Positions 34,244 to 43,393 of a DNA stretch of 64,000 nt are shown piece by piece. Every line of letters starts with the position of its first letter. Position 1 is the stretch's first letter. The position numbers were made by a program, and so were the translations under genes. The stretch spans positions 2,265,001 through 2,329,000 of the forward strand of contig OY282373.1 in the NCBI GenBank assembly GCA_958295805.1, read 5' to 3'. This stretch comes from an uncultured Nitrospirales bacterium. Lineage in GTDB: Bacteria > Nitrospirota > Nitrospiria > Nitrospirales > UBA8639. The notes below the pieces were generated by a model. It saw only the letters and a program-made list of their open reading frames with translations. It was not told the DNA's origin and searched no databases.

Positions 34244-35221
34244 TCACGCGTCCCCTTGAAGCCCGGTTCGAATCCTCGGATCGACCACGGCGTACAGAAC
34301 GTCCGAAAGCAACGTCCCGGCCAACGTCAAGACTGCCGCAATAAAATTGAGGGTCAGAATCACCGGAAAATCTCTGGCCAGAATCGCTTCATACCCTAAT
34401 CGCCCCAAGCCGGGCCATGCAAAAATCTGTTCAAAAATCACCGAGCCGCCAATCAGCCCCGGCAGCAAAAATCCGAACATGGTCACAAAAGGCAACAGCG
34501 CGTTGCGTAAGGCGTGTCGGTAGATCACGGTGGCTTCCTCGGCTCCCTTCGCCCGAGCGGTCCGCACGTAATCCTGCCCGATGACTTCCAACATCTGAGA
34601 TCGAACGTAACGGGAAAGAATTGCCATGCCGCCCAGTGCCGACATCAGTGAAGGAATCACCAGGTGCCAGACCCGATCCATTGATTGAAAAAGGGGATGA
34701 GCATGTTCCATGCCGAACGTTTTCAAACCGATGACCGGCACGCCGAACAGATCGACGACCCAGAGAATCACCATATAAGACAAAAAGAATCCGGGCACGG
34801 AGATGAGGGTGTAGGCGGCAAAGGTGGTGGTGCGGTCATAGACGGCACCGCGATGAATCGCGGCTTGAATGCCGGTCGGAAACGCCAACGTCCACACGAG
34901 CAACGTGGCGCAGATAAACAGCGGCAGAGAATTGAGAAACCGACGCCAGATTTTTCCCAGGACGGGTTGGCTGTCTTTGAAGGACTTCAGTTCGCCGGAG
35001 ACGAGGTCTCGAATCCAATAGGCGTATTGCGCGTACAAGGGATCATCAAGATGAAACGCCGCGCGAATTTTCGCAATGTCTTCCGGCTTCATCCTGGGAT
35101 TCGCCGGATCGACTTCACTGGGTTCTCCGGGAGCGAGATGAATCACCGAATGCGCCAGGATGGAGACGATGAACACCAGCAGAAGCCGTTGAAGCACGTT
35201 GCGAAGGATAAAGGTGTGCAT
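34244..35221 (-). CDS. peptide ABC transporter permease, OppB/DppB type
   Basis: A 325-residue permease starting MHTFILRNVLQRLLLVFIVS. It carries the OppB landmarks FHLDDPLYAQYAYWIRDLV in the first periplasmic loop, YVRSQMLEVIGQDYVRTARA (EAA motif with the usual DYVRTARAKG), and NALLPFVTMFG. Six membrane segments can be drawn. The C-terminus VLYAVVDPRIRT is standard. It lies 37 bases after the solute-binding protein gene and opens the membrane part of the operon. Confidence 0.92.
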   Translation of the reverse strand: MHTFILRNVLQRLLLVFIVSILAHSVIHLAPGEPSEVDPANPRMKPEDIAKIRAAFHLDDPLYAQYAYWIRDLVSGELKSFKDSQPVLGKIWRRFLNSLPLFICATLLVWTLAFPTGIQAAIHRGAVYDRTTTFAAYTLISVPGFFLSYMVILWVVDLFGVPVIGLKTFGMEHAHPLFQSMDRVWHLVIPSLMSALGGMAILSRYVRSQMLEVIGQDYVRTARAKGAEEATVIYRHALRNALLPFVTMFGFLLPGLIGGSVIFEQIFAWPGLGRLGYEAILARDFPVILTLNFIAAVLTLAGTLLSDVLYAVVDPRIRTGLQGDA

Positions 35222-35258
35222 CTGAGTCTGACACCGTCAGGCCGAAACCCGTTTCACC

Positions 35259-37391
35259 CTAAAATTGAGGCGTCAATTCCAGCTTTCGCCATTGACGAAA
35301 ATGAAACGTAATGTCTCCGCTCTTGATGGGATAAATTTTTTCATACCGCTCTGATCCGTCTTCCTCCGCGTGAACCAGCACGATCTTTTTATCCAACACC
35401 CTCGTGCCCAAGGGCGCGTAGAGAAACGTATAGGGTTGTTCCTCGGCAATCAGGCGATGGAGCTGATGGGCCAGCGCGCGCTGCACGTCCAGGTTATACT
35501 CCTGACGAATCCGAACGATCAGATCGTCGGCCACGGGGTTGTGGTAGCCGATAAAATTCAACTGCTGCGGCCCTGCCTGACTCGAATGCCACAGTTGATA
35601 CAGATCGGGATCAATGCCCATGCTCCACCCCAACACCACGGCGTCGAAATCACCGGTATTGACGAAGTCCTTGAGAAAGACCGCCCATTCAAAATATTGC
35701 GTGTTGCACTTCACGCCGATTTTTTTCCAGGCGTTCTGCGCAATGGTCATGATGTTTTTTCGGACGGGGTTGCCGCTGTTCGTAATGAGGTTAAACTCAA
35801 AAATCTTTCCATCCTTTTCCAACCAGCCGTCGGCGTTGAGCCGCCACCCGCGGGCTTCCAGCAATTGCCGCGCGCCGTCGGGATCATACGGCAAGGGAGC
35901 GACGGCGGGGTCGTACCACTGCGTGTTTTTGGGATACGGCCCGGTCATACGCTCGCCTTCGCCGTACAACAAGTACGTGATAAAATCGTCAACGTTCATG
36001 GCCATACCCAACGCCCGACGCACGTCCGGGTCGGCAAACAACGGACGACGATTGTTGTACCCGATGTAGGTATAGCCGAAGCCCGTGCTCGAAAATGACT
36101 GGTATTGATCGTCTTCTTGATACCGGGCCACCTGATGGGGTTGGGTGCCATAGTAATCGACGGCCCCGGCACGAAACTCCATTTCCTGCGTCAATAAATC
36201 CGGCACGATGCGCATGTAATAGTCGTGATATTCCGCGGGTCCTTCCCAATACTCATCATTCCGCGTGAGATGAATGAATTCATCACTCTGCCATTCGACG
36301 AATCGAAACAGGCCGCTGCCGATCGGCGCGCGGTTAAACTGACTGTCCCGCATCCCGAACGCGGCCCGGGCGGCGTCGGAGAGCCCGCGTGCGTCCATTT
36401 CCCGTTGCACGGCGTCGGCATTGAGCAGATGCTCCGGGAGAATGCCCATGGTCCAGGCGTTGATCGCCGGGGAAAAAAGCCGTTTGTAGACGATGCGCAC
36501 CGCGTGCGCGTCAATGATTTCCACGTCCTTGATGGGTTCAAAGTCCGACGTGCGTGGAGACAGATTTTTGGGGTCCATGATGGACGCATACGTAAATTTC
36601 ACGTCACCCGCGTCAAACTCATGGCCGTCGTGAAACCGGACGCCTTTGCGAAGCTGAAACACGATGACGGGATTGTGTTCGGCCACGGGGAAGCGTTCCG
36701 ACACCTGAGCGAAGATCTGCATTCTGACGTCCGGTTTGACCTCCGCCGGAAATTCGACGTACTGCTCATAGGGAAAATGTTCCAGATAGCGATCGCCGAT
36801 CACCGGTAAAAGTCTGGTAAAAAAATCCTGATCAACGCGCCGTAAAGAAAAGACCACTCGCTCAGGAACGTTGAAGATCACGTCCAGTTCCCTCCGTGCA
36901 GGCTTTTCCTCCTCATCCCGTTCTTGAATGGAAATCGTTTGCGTCGTGCGCGTGGGCGGCAACACGTCGATCGCATGAATGTTTTCAGCTAACGCAGAAA
37001 AGGCCGAGTCCTTGAGCGCGGCGCGAATGCGGGCAACCAGTCGCGTCCCCGTGACGTCATCGCCATCCGGGAAGCGGTTGGAAGGACTGACGAAGAGAGA
37101 GGCTCGTTCTGAGATGGTCCAATCCGTCGCGAGACGTCCGCGAAGTTCCAGGTTTTCATCCAAATCCAACAGCCCTTCAAAGACCAGACTGACGATGCTC
37201 GAACTGGCGGTATCCGCGTGCAAAATCGGATTCAAGATTTTGGCGTCGCCGGAAGACCCTTCGATGTAGGTCACCAGGCGCTTGGGATTCCCCGTGGCCT
37301 GGTTTTCATACGTCGGCACCCAGAAATAGGATTGCAACAAAAAGACAATCAGAAGCAGAGGGGCAAGGAGAAGCCAGCGTTTGAGATACAT
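35259..37391 (-). CDS. peptide ABC transporter solute-binding protein (SBP family 5)
   Basis: A 710-residue periplasmic or membrane-anchored extracellular solute-binding protein. The N-terminal hydrophobic stretch LKRWLLLAPLLLIVFLLQSY lacks a lipobox Cys, suggesting a signal anchor. SBP_bac_5 hallmarks are FRLRKGVRFHDGHEF-like wording (VFQLRKGVRFHDGHEFDAGD), RRALGMAMNVDDFI and NTQWYDPAVAPLPYDPDGAR. It is longer than the ~540 residues typical of OppA because of an insertion around residues 75-200. It is the first gene of the operon, followed by the OppB-like permease. Ligand unknown. Confidence 0.9.
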   Translation of the reverse strand: MYLKRWLLLAPLLLIVFLLQSYFWVPTYENQATGNPKRLVTYIEGSSGDAKILNPILHADTASSSIVSLVFEGLLDLDENLELRGRLATDWTISERASLFVSPSNRFPDGDDVTGTRLVARIRAALKDSAFSALAENIHAIDVLPPTRTTQTISIQERDEEEKPARRELDVIFNVPERVVFSLRRVDQDFFTRLLPVIGDRYLEHFPYEQYVEFPAEVKPDVRMQIFAQVSERFPVAEHNPVIVFQLRKGVRFHDGHEFDAGDVKFTYASIMDPKNLSPRTSDFEPIKDVEIIDAHAVRIVYKRLFSPAINAWTMGILPEHLLNADAVQREMDARGLSDAARAAFGMRDSQFNRAPIGSGLFRFVEWQSDEFIHLTRNDEYWEGPAEYHDYYMRIVPDLLTQEMEFRAGAVDYYGTQPHQVARYQEDDQYQSFSSTGFGYTYIGYNNRRPLFADPDVRRALGMAMNVDDFITYLLYGEGERMTGPYPKNTQWYDPAVAPLPYDPDGARQLLEARGWRLNADGWLEKDGKIFEFNLITNSGNPVRKNIMTIAQNAWKKIGVKCNTQYFEWAVFLKDFVNTGDFDAVVLGWSMGIDPDLYQLWHSSQAGPQQLNFIGYHNPVADDLIVRIRQEYNLDVQRALAHQLHRLIAEEQPYTFLYAPLGTRVLDKKIVLVHAEEDGSERYEKIYPIKSGDITFHFRQWRKLELTPQF

Positions 37392-37439
37392 GACAAGAGG
37401 AAAGGGTTGAGGGTGACCTGCTACAAACGTTTGTCCCTT

Positions 37440-38375
37440 TCAGAGTCCGGCGGAGTCCGCTTGCCGTTCGGCGTGATACGAACTGCGCACCAGGGGGCCG
37501 GCTTCAACGTGTCGAAACCCGAGGGCCAACCCTTGCTGTCTGATCGCGTCGAATTCCGCGGGGGCGTAATAACGAGTCACGACCCGATGGTCTTTCGTCG
37601 GCTGCAAATACTGGCCAATTGACACCATGCGGCATCCGACGGATCGAAGGTCACGCAGCACGGAAAGAACTTCTTCCTTCGTTTCGCCCATGCCGACCAT
37701 CAGCCCTGATTTTGTTTGTGCCCCGCGTTCCTTCGCCCACTGAAGCACCTGTAACGAACGATCATAGTTGCCTTGCGGTCGGACCTCCGGGAACACCCGC
37801 GGGACGGTTTCGACGTTATGATTAAAAATCTCCGGCTTCGCCGTCAGCACGGCATCGACCGCCGCCCGTTGGCCTTGAAAATCCGGCACGAGCACTTCGA
37901 TTGTACACGTCGGCAACCGTCGCCGGACGGCATGGATCGTTTCAACAAAAATTGAGGCACCGCCGTCGCTCAGGTCATCGCGATTCACGGACGTCATCAC
38001 CGCGTGCCGGAGGTCCAAGGCGTAAACGGCTTCGGCCACGCGCCCCGGTTCCTGCCGATCAACCGCGCCCGGGCGTCCCGTGGTCACCGAACAATATCGA
38101 CACCGCCGCGTACACACGTCGCCCAAAATCAAAAACGTCGCGGTTCGATTATTCCAACATTCCCATTTGTTCGGACAGCGAGCCTCCTCACAAATCGTAT
38201 GAAGCCCGTGTTCCCGGACCAACGACTGAATGCGTTGATAGTGCAGCCCCGATTCGATCTTCACCTTAAACCAGGGAGGCAAGCGTTGCGCACGGCCGCG
38301 TCGCCGACCAGATGTTCGCAAAGGTTTCACCGCTGTGATGGGAATAAACGACATCGCAACGCTCTTGTTCGTCAT
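37440..38375 (-). CDS. lipA: lipoyl synthase
   Basis: Radical SAM enzyme that inserts two sulfurs into protein-bound octanoyl chains to make the lipoyl cofactor. The auxiliary cluster motif CEEARCPNKWEC (C-x4-C-x5-C) is at about residues 62-73 and the SAM cluster motif CTRRCRYC near residue 89. The C-terminal RSSYHAERQ supplies the conserved RSSY serine that ligates the auxiliary cluster. At 311 residues the length is normal. A later ATG at 38354 would remove seven residues. No lipB is visible beside it. Confidence 0.96.
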   Translation of the reverse strand: MTNKSVAMSFIPITAVKPLRTSGRRRGRAQRLPPWFKVKIESGLHYQRIQSLVREHGLHTICEEARCPNKWECWNNRTATFLILGDVCTRRCRYCSVTTGRPGAVDRQEPGRVAEAVYALDLRHAVMTSVNRDDLSDGGASIFVETIHAVRRRLPTCTIEVLVPDFQGQRAAVDAVLTAKPEIFNHNVETVPRVFPEVRPQGNYDRSLQVLQWAKERGAQTKSGLMVGMGETKEEVLSVLRDLRSVGCRMVSIGQYLQPTKDHRVVTRYYAPAEFDAIRQQGLALGFRHVEAGPLVRSSYHAERQADSAGL

Positions 38376-38600
38376 TATGCAGAAACCCAGGACGAATCCT
38401 CAAGAAAGAAAAACGTCAAGAATTCCCGAACACCGGCAAAAGACGGGACACGCACGAGAGTCGGCGATGCCGTCGGCAAATGAGTCAACGTTGACGGGCA
38501 TAACGTGGCGCAGAAGTTTTTCTTCTCATGAAGAAAGCCGCCAGGCTGAATCAGGACAAAAAGATTGCATCGGGGAACGGCAATTCATTAGAATTTCCTC

Positions 38601-39422
38601 ATGAGCGAAGCCATTGCCTTTGACACCCATAGATTCATCAAACACCTGACGAAAAACGGCTTTACTGAGCAACAGGCCGAGGCCCTGGCGAATGAGCAAG
38701 TCAACCTGCTCAACAGCAACTTGGCAACCAAGACTGAGATTGCCGCGATCCATAGGGAAATCGAAGCCCTGCGACTGGAGACCAAGGCCGAGAGTGAAAA
38801 GTTGCGGTTAGCGACCAAGGCCGATATTGCCGCGATCCATAAAGAAATCGAAGCCCTGCGACTGGAGACCAAGGCCGAGAGTGAAAAGTTGCGGTTAGCG
38901 ACCAAGGCCGATATTGCCGCGATCCATAGGGAAATCGAAGCCCTGCGACTGGAGACCAAGGCCGAGAGTGAAAAGTTTCGGTTAGCGACCAAGGCCGATA
39001 TTGCCGCGATCCATAAAGATATTGAAGGTATCCATAAGGAGATTGCCGTTATCCATCAGGATATTGAAGGTATCCGTAAGGAGATTGCCGTTATCCATCA
39101 GGATATTGAAGGTATCCATCAGGAGATTGCCGTTATCCATAAGGATGTTGAAGGTATCCACAAGGATATTGAAGATGGACGTGAGGAGAGTCAAAACCAG
39201 TGGAAAGCCACTGAAGCTGCTCTCAACAATCAGTGGAAAGCTACTGAGGCTGCGTTTAACAACCAGTGGAAAGCCATTGAAGCTGCGTTTGAGGTTCAGC
39301 GAAAAACCACCGAGGCTGCGATGGAAGCGCTCAAGGTCGAACTGCTGAAATGGATGTTCGGTGCCATGATTGCGCAAGGCGGACTGATTGTCGGATTGAT
39401 TGTTGCGCTGATCCCCGCCTGA
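38601..39422 (+). CDS. DUF1640-like coiled-coil membrane protein built from tandem repeats
   Basis: The N-terminus AIAFDTHRFIKHLTKNGFTE with QQAEALANE is the DUF1640 (CCDC90-like) beginning. The middle is nested repeats: three 29-residue units (IAAIHREIEALRLETKAES...), then four 14-residue units (IAVIHQDIEGIHKE type) and three 11-residue units (NQWKATEAAFN type). These heptad and hendecad periods predict one long coiled coil. A single C-terminal membrane segment (FGAMIAQGGLIVGLIVALIP) anchors it. The function of bacterial DUF1640 proteins is not established. Confidence 0.8.
   Translation: MSEAIAFDTHRFIKHLTKNGFTEQQAEALANEQVNLLNSNLATKTEIAAIHREIEALRLETKAESEKLRLATKADIAAIHKEIEALRLETKAESEKLRLATKADIAAIHREIEALRLETKAESEKFRLATKADIAAIHKDIEGIHKEIAVIHQDIEGIRKEIAVIHQDIEGIHQEIAVIHKDVEGIHKDIEDGREESQNQWKATEAALNNQWKATEAAFNNQWKAIEAAFEVQRKTTEAAMEALKVELLKWMFGAMIAQGGLIVGLIVALIPA
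38739..39167. repeat. 87-bp and 42-bp tandem repeats coding for coiled coil
   Basis: Three 87-bp units (38739-38999) are nearly identical at DNA level, including ATCGAAGCCCTGCGACTGG. They run directly into four 42-bp units (39000-39167) containing GATATTGAAGGTATCCAT. Both unit lengths are multiples of three, so unit gain or loss keeps the frame of the DUF1640-like gene. Confidence 0.9.
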
Positions 39423-39437
39423 TCCAATCGCCTGCCC

Positions 39438-39482
39438 CTTTTGTCATGCGATCCCGGCCGGCATTTTTCCGCTTGACAAAAG
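39438..39482. terminator. possible bidirectional terminator between convergent genes
   Basis: An inverted repeat CTTTTGTCA ... TGACAAAAG encloses a GC-rich loop containing CCCGGCCGG. It lies between the convergent DUF1640-like and Rieske genes, a natural place for a terminator. The loop is long (27 bases) and T-runs are short, so support is weak. Confidence 0.25.
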
Positions 39483-39496
39483 AGGTCAGAGACGAA

Positions 39497-39802
39497 TTAC
39501 AGCTCGACCTTGATCTCATTACCGTCCACCACCACGGGAAAGGTGGCGACGCAGGCGGAGGGATTCGTGAGACAGGCGCCGGTTGTCACGTTGTATTCCC
39601 AGTTGTGCCAGGGACAGGAGACGACTTCGCCGTCCAAGTCCCCTTCACCCAACGGGCCTCCCCGATGCACGCAGGTGTTGTTCAGAGCGTACACCGTGCC
39701 GCCGACGTTAAAGAGCGCAATCTCTTTGCCGGCGACTTCAGCGACCATGCCCTGCCCAGGTTGCAATTCATCCGTTTTCGCGACCGTCACGTGCTCAGCC
39801 AT
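39497..39802 (-). CDS. Rieske-type [2Fe-2S] ferredoxin (NirD/BphF-like)
   Basis: A 101-residue soluble Rieske protein. The cluster ligands are in CVHRGGPLGEG and CPWHNWEYN (C-x-H ... C-x2-H), at about residues 43-66. No signal peptide or membrane segment is present. Such small proteins pass electrons to dioxygenases or act in nitrite reductase-like complexes, but no oxygenase partner is next to it here. The start codon ATG at 39802 is preceded by GGAAAGGAGGATCAG, a strong ribosome binding site. Confidence 0.9.
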   Translation of the reverse strand: MAEHVTVAKTDELQPGQGMVAEVAGKEIALFNVGGTVYALNNTCVHRGGPLGEGDLDGEVVSCPWHNWEYNVTTGACLTNPSACVATFPVVVDGNEIKVEL

Positions 39803-39957
39803 CTGATCCTCCTTTCCTCATCGTCCACGTCTCCATCTTCTGAGACCTTTGCACCAGTCGAATTGCGCCCCGACACTCGCCGATCAGAGGGACGCGGGAA
39901 TAACGACGTGGCAAAAGTCGCTCTTCCGTTTGACACAGTCTGACTACGCGATTCGGT

Positions 39958-40839
39958 TCACCCCATCGGTTCCTTCAGCTTCTTGACCATCTCACTCAAC
40001 GTTGACCCCGTGGCGTGATTCGTCAACTCCGCCACGCGCCGTTGCAACGCCGACGTCACCGCCTGAAACGCTTGGGTTTGCGGAGAACCCGGGTCGGCCA
40101 CGACGAGCGGCGTCCCCGCGTCACCACCCTCCCGAATCGCAGGGTCCAAGGGGATCCGTCCCAGGAAGGGAACGTCAAATTTTTCCGCGGCACGTTCTCC
40201 GCCCGCAAACGAGAAAATCTCCGTTCGCTCTCCACAGTGGCCACAGACGAAGAAACTCATGTTTTCAATCATGCCCAAGAGCGGGACGTTCACCTTTTTG
40301 AACATCATCACGCCCTTACGCACGTCAGATAAGGCTACTTCCTGAGGCGTGGTCACGGTAACGACGCCGGTCAGCGGAACGATTTGCGACAAACTGAGCT
40401 GGGCATCGCCCGTGCCCGGCGGCAAATCAATCAACAAGTAATCCAGATCACCCCACAGGACGTCGCGGAAAAACTGCTGAATGGCGGTATGTACCATGGG
40501 CCCCCGCCACACCACCGCGGTGTCTTCCGGCACAAAGAAGCCCATGGACATGATCTTCACGCCGTGCGCTTCAGCCGGTTTGATTTTCTCGCCTTCTTTC
40601 TCGGGCGGGGCAGGCACCCCCATCATCATGGGAACGTTCGGGCCATAAATATCCGCATCCATAAGCCCGACTTTCGCACCGGTTTGCGCCAACGCCACGG
40701 ATACGTTCACCGCAACCGTAGATTTCCCGACGCCGCCTTTTCCACTTGCGACCGCAATAATATGTTTAACGCCGGGCAACAATGACTCCGCGGCATCCGG
40801 CGCTCCCCGACTTGCTTGCGCTGCAACCTCGTCATTCAT
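39958..40839 (-). CDS. Mrp/NBP35-family Fe-S cluster carrier ATPase
   Basis: P-loop ATPase of the Mrp/ApbC family that carries Fe-S clusters to target proteins. The deviant Walker [16 protein letters not shown] is near residue 33, [14 protein letters not shown] follows, and the C-terminal CGHCGE provides the CxxC that binds the bridging cluster. The start is the ATG at 40839, since AAAGGAG lies nine bases upstream; the frame is open to 40887. No N-terminal DUF59 domain is present, so it is a short-form Mrp of about 293 residues. It sits near the Rieske protein gene on the same strand. Confidence 0.93.
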   Translation of the reverse strand: MNDEVAAQASRGAPDAAESLLPGVKHIIAVASGKGGVGKSTVAVNVSVALAQTGAKVGLMDADIYGPNVPMMMGVPAPPEKEGEKIKPAEAHGVKIMSMGFFVPEDTAVVWRGPMVHTAIQQFFRDVLWGDLDYLLIDLPPGTGDAQLSLSQIVPLTGVVTVTTPQEVALSDVRKGVMMFKKVNVPLLGMIENMSFFVCGHCGERTEIFSFAGGERAAEKFDVPFLGRIPLDPAIREGGDAGTPLVVADPGSPQTQAFQAVTSALQRRVAELTNHATGSTLSEMVKKLKEPMG

Positions 40840-40933
40840 GGCTCTCGCTCCTTTCGGTCTCCCGTCTCTGAATTGGTCATGTTTCAAACTCTACCGTGCC
40901 ACAAACGAAAGAGGCAAATGCACAAAAGTCTGC

Positions 40934-40964
40934 CTGTCATTCTGAGCAAAGCGAAGAATCTCAC
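40934..40964. repeat. dispersed CATTCTGAGC-type repeat, half copy
   Basis: GTCATTCTGAGCAAAGCGAA followed by GAATCTCAC matches the left half of the composite repeat at 33626-33764. It lies in the divergent region between the Mrp ATPase and lgt genes, which otherwise shows nothing I can name. Confidence 0.65.
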
Positions 40965-41116
40965 ACTCCCCCCATCCCAGCGAGGCAAATACACAAAAGT
41001 CCCGTCGTCTTTTGCACGCGGCAAAAGAATCGCGCTTGAAAAACCGACGGCGCCCACCTAGGATACGCCAACGCCGCGTTCTTTGACGTGTTTCGTCCTC
41101 CTCCTGACGGTCTGAT

Positions 41117-41968
41117 GTGATTGTGACCTTGGACTCCGTTTCCATCATCGTTCCTGCTCTTGCGGGCATTCCCTTCCCGGCGATTGATCCCGTCTTTTTT
41201 CGATTGGGTCCCTTGCAATTCCGCTGGTATGGGCTGATGTATCTGATCGGCCTGGCAATGGCGTACGTTGTCATCAAACGTCGGGCCGCCGCACGCGACG
41301 TTCCCCTCAGCAAAGTCCAAGTGTACGATTTAATCGTGTATGCGGCCTTCGGCGTGTTTCTCGGAGGGCGCCTGGGATATACGCTCTTTTATAATCCGAC
41401 GTACTACCTGCACCATCCTGCTGAAATTCTGGCCGTGTGGGAAGGGGGGATGTCGTTTCACGGAGGGCTCCTCGGCACGTGTGTGGCCCTGGTACTGTTC
41501 TGTTATCGGAAGGGCTTCGCCGTGTACACCATTGCGGATCTGGCCGCACAAGCCGTACCAATCGGATTAGGCTGCGGACGGGTGGGAAACTTTATCAACG
41601 GCGAGTTGTACGGACGACCCACGGACGTGGCGTGGTGCATGGTCTTCCCCAGGGGTGGGGAGGCCTGCCGACATCCCTCGCAATTATACGAAGCGGCTCT
41701 CGAAGGCGTTGTCCTGTTCGTCGTGCTCGGGTTCCTCGGAAAAAAACACACGCCACCCGGCACGGTGTTCTGGAGTTTTATCACGGGCTACGGAATCCTT
41801 CGGAGCATCGGCGAAGTGTTTCGGGAACCGGACGCGCACATGGGGTTCGTGCTCGGGTCTTTGACCATGGGGCAACTGTTAAGTCTTCCCATGGTTCTGC
41901 TCGGAGTCACCATGCTCCTGGTGTGCTATAGAAAAGGTTACGCTCACCGCTCCGTGTCCCATGGGTAA
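41117..41968 (+). CDS. lgt: prolipoprotein diacylglyceryl transferase
   Basis: Transfers diacylglycerol from phosphatidylglycerol to the lipobox Cys of prelipoproteins at the inner membrane. The signature GLGCGRVGNFINGELYGRPT is at about residues 149-168, with FRWYGLMYLIGLAMAYVV and MSFHGGLLG (essential His) before it. RHPSQLYEAALEG and [20 protein letters not shown] (conserved Arg and Glu) come after. Seven membrane segments are expected. The GTG at 41117 is the start used. The last ~190 bases of the gene are duplicated at 43070-43258, but this copy is full length and intact. Confidence 0.95.
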   Translation: MIVTLDSVSIIVPALAGIPFPAIDPVFFRLGPLQFRWYGLMYLIGLAMAYVVIKRRAAARDVPLSKVQVYDLIVYAAFGVFLGGRLGYTLFYNPTYYLHHPAEILAVWEGGMSFHGGLLGTCVALVLFCYRKGFAVYTIADLAAQAVPIGLGCGRVGNFINGELYGRPTDVAWCMVFPRGGEACRHPSQLYEAALEGVVLFVVLGFLGKKHTPPGTVFWSFITGYGILRSIGEVFREPDAHMGFVLGSLTMGQLLSLPMVLLGVTMLLVCYRKGYAHRSVSHG

Positions 41969-42111
41969 ACCCAATCAACGAGCCACCGCCTCGGGCAGGG
42001 TTGGCACTGGGAGTGTACATAATATGAAAGTAAAGAGGGCTATTTATTTCCGATCATCTATCAAGGAGGAGTATTGTGATGCGAAAAATCCCCCCCCCCC
42101 CCCCCCCCCCC
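41780..42111. repeat. lgt 3'-end plus leader cassette, copy 1
   Basis: From ATCACGGGCTACGGAATCC in lgt to the end of a 22-C run this segment recurs at 43070-43393. It includes the lgt C-terminal codons, the stop, a ~110-base leader (GAGGGCTATTTATTT) with AAGGAGGAG, and the next gene's first codons. Copy 1 is the one joined to the complete lgt gene. Confidence 0.88.
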
Positions 42112-42957
42112 AAACGAATAGATGACTGTGATGGAGTCTTGCTCTACAGCAAGGTGTCCATCTATGGCGCGATCTTTTTTTGTCTTAACCTTATCCTGTT
42201 GAGTGTCCTGCTCGTCTTTGATGTAGATGCTTACCGCGCTCTGACACGGGAAGACGCTCTGGTTGAGAACAGCACTGCCTTCCTATTTTTCCTGACCGCT
42301 CTGTTGTTGCTTGCAATCGCTGCCAGGGGGCGGGGCGTACCCGGCAGATGGCTCTATCTTCTTGGCGCATTTGCCTTTGTGTTCGCCGCTGGTGAGGAAA
42401 TCAGTTGGGGACAGCGTATATTCGGGTTTGAAACGCCCAATTATCTTCGTGACATCAATGTTAAAAACGAGTTCACTCTTCACAACATTGAGGGGGTTCG
42501 GCCTCCCCCCTTCTATAGAACGGGAATTATGCTCCTCTGTGTCGTAACCATCGCGGCATATTTTGCTCGAAAATCGAGTCTCTTTGGAGTTCCATTTCCG
42601 TCAATCCTGGTCATGTTTTGTTTTCTTGTGGTGTATGCCATCAGATCCTATGACATCATGGCCAGCTTCCCACTATCCATTGTTCAGGAACAACATCTGT
42701 TGTTGCTGCTTTTCGCCGCTTACGGGTGCTTTTCCAAGGAAAGACGGCTGTTTATGTTTACTCTGTCCGCCCTGTTCCTCTCCGCTATTGTTCTTGAGCA
42801 ATTCATCTGGCATACATTCGCGGAAGGTCTTTGGGAGCTTTTGGAGTTACAAGAGTATCTGCTGAGTGTCGCCTGCGTTGTCTATGCAGGCGAACTGTAT
42901 CTCACACACCGAGCCGTCGCGGAGAAAAATGTCCGCGCTGCTCCTTCACAGAGATGA
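42076..42957 (+). CDS. polytopic membrane protein with poly-C start, paralog lacking the C-terminal domain
   Basis: Related to the membrane proteins at 3726-5057 and 6849-8255. It shares [20 protein letters not shown], the double-glutamate motif [18 protein letters not shown] and EFTLHNIEG, and has about eight hydrophobic segments. It is shorter (293 residues) and stops just where the FDVYL/GQF domain would begin; a piece of that domain lies inverted directly after it. Codons 5-11 from the ATG at 42079 are seven prolines encoded by a run of 22 C. At this length the frame is open, but a change of one or two bases would shut it off. AAGGAGGAG is the ribosome binding site. Function unknown. Confidence 0.75.
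   Translation: MMRKIPPPPPPPKRIDDCDGVLLYSKVSIYGAIFFCLNLILLSVLLVFDVDAYRALTREDALVENSTAFLFFLTALLLLAIAARGRGVPGRWLYLLGAFAFVFAAGEEISWGQRIFGFETPNYLRDINVKNEFTLHNIEGVRPPPFYRTGIMLLCVVTIAAYFARKSSLFGVPFPSILVMFCFLVVYAIRSYDIMASFPLSIVQEQHLLLLLFAAYGCFSKERRLFMFTLSALFLSAIVLEQFIWHTFAEGLWELLELQEYLLSVACVVYAGELYLTHRAVAEKNVRAAPSQR
42090..42111 (+). repeat. homopolymer tract of 22 C at the start of a coding frame
   Basis: A run of 22 C lies eleven bases after the first base of the ATG at 42079, encoding seven prolines. Tracts of this kind are classical slipped-strand phase-variation sites. With 22 C the membrane protein is in frame (ON). The count may be affected by sequencing error. Confidence 0.85.
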
Positions 42958-43030
42958 GACTGTTCTCGATAAGATACACATCCCCGTCGGAGCGGATGAC
43001 CGGCGGGCTGTCTCCGACCAGTCTTGCCAC
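42940..43030 (-). pseudogene. inverted remnant of an FDVYL/GQF domain
   Basis: The minus strand reads [20 protein letters not shown] then VKEQ. This aligns with VVRSSFDVYLIENELIYTKE of the membrane protein at 3726-5057. It overlaps the last codons of the plus-strand membrane gene and points the opposite way, so the domain start was inverted and the rest lost. Confidence 0.6.
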
Positions 43031-43069
43031 GTCATCGCCCACCGGCGTTATTTCAACCCTAACCGGCGG

Positions 43070-43393
43070 ATCACGGGCTACGGAATCCTTCGGAGCATCG
43101 GTGAAGTGTTTCGGGAACCGGACGCGCACATGGGGTTCATGCTCGGGTCTTTGACCATGGGGCAACTGTTAAGTCTTCCCATGGTTCTGCTCGGAGTCAC
43201 CATGCTCCTGGTGTGCTATAGAAAAGGTTACGCCCACCGCCCCGTGTCCCATGGGTAAACTCAATCAACGAGCCACCGCCTCGGGCAGGGTTGACACCGC
43301 GAGCATAATATGAAAGAAGAGAGGGCTATTTATTTCTGATCATCTATCTAGGAGGAGCATTGTCATGTGGAAAAAGACCCCCCCCCCCCCCCC
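43070..43393. repeat. lgt 3'-end plus leader cassette, copy 2
   Basis: Second copy of the segment at 41780-42111, with a few substitutions and small deletions in the leader (for example AGGAGGAGCATTGTC in place of AGGAGGAGTATTGTG). It holds a promoterless lgt 3' fragment, then the same leader, start codon region and a 16-C run, now before the autotransporter. The two copies are in direct orientation, so recombination between them could delete the intervening membrane gene. Confidence 0.88.
43378..43393 (+). repeat. homopolymer tract of 16 C upstream of the autotransporter
   Basis: The run starts thirteen bases after the ATG at 43365. With 16 C this ATG leads to a stop at 43413-43415. With 17 C (or 14) it would read into the autotransporter frame. 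A GTG at 43367 is in the autotransporter frame at the present length. This fits a contingency switch, subject to the usual uncertainty of homopolymer counts. Confidence 0.8.

Noticed and set aside
33363-34344. Two overlapping plus-strand frames of about 290 codons in the opp-like operon gap
   Set aside because: They run through palindromic repeats and into the ends of flanking minus-strand genes.
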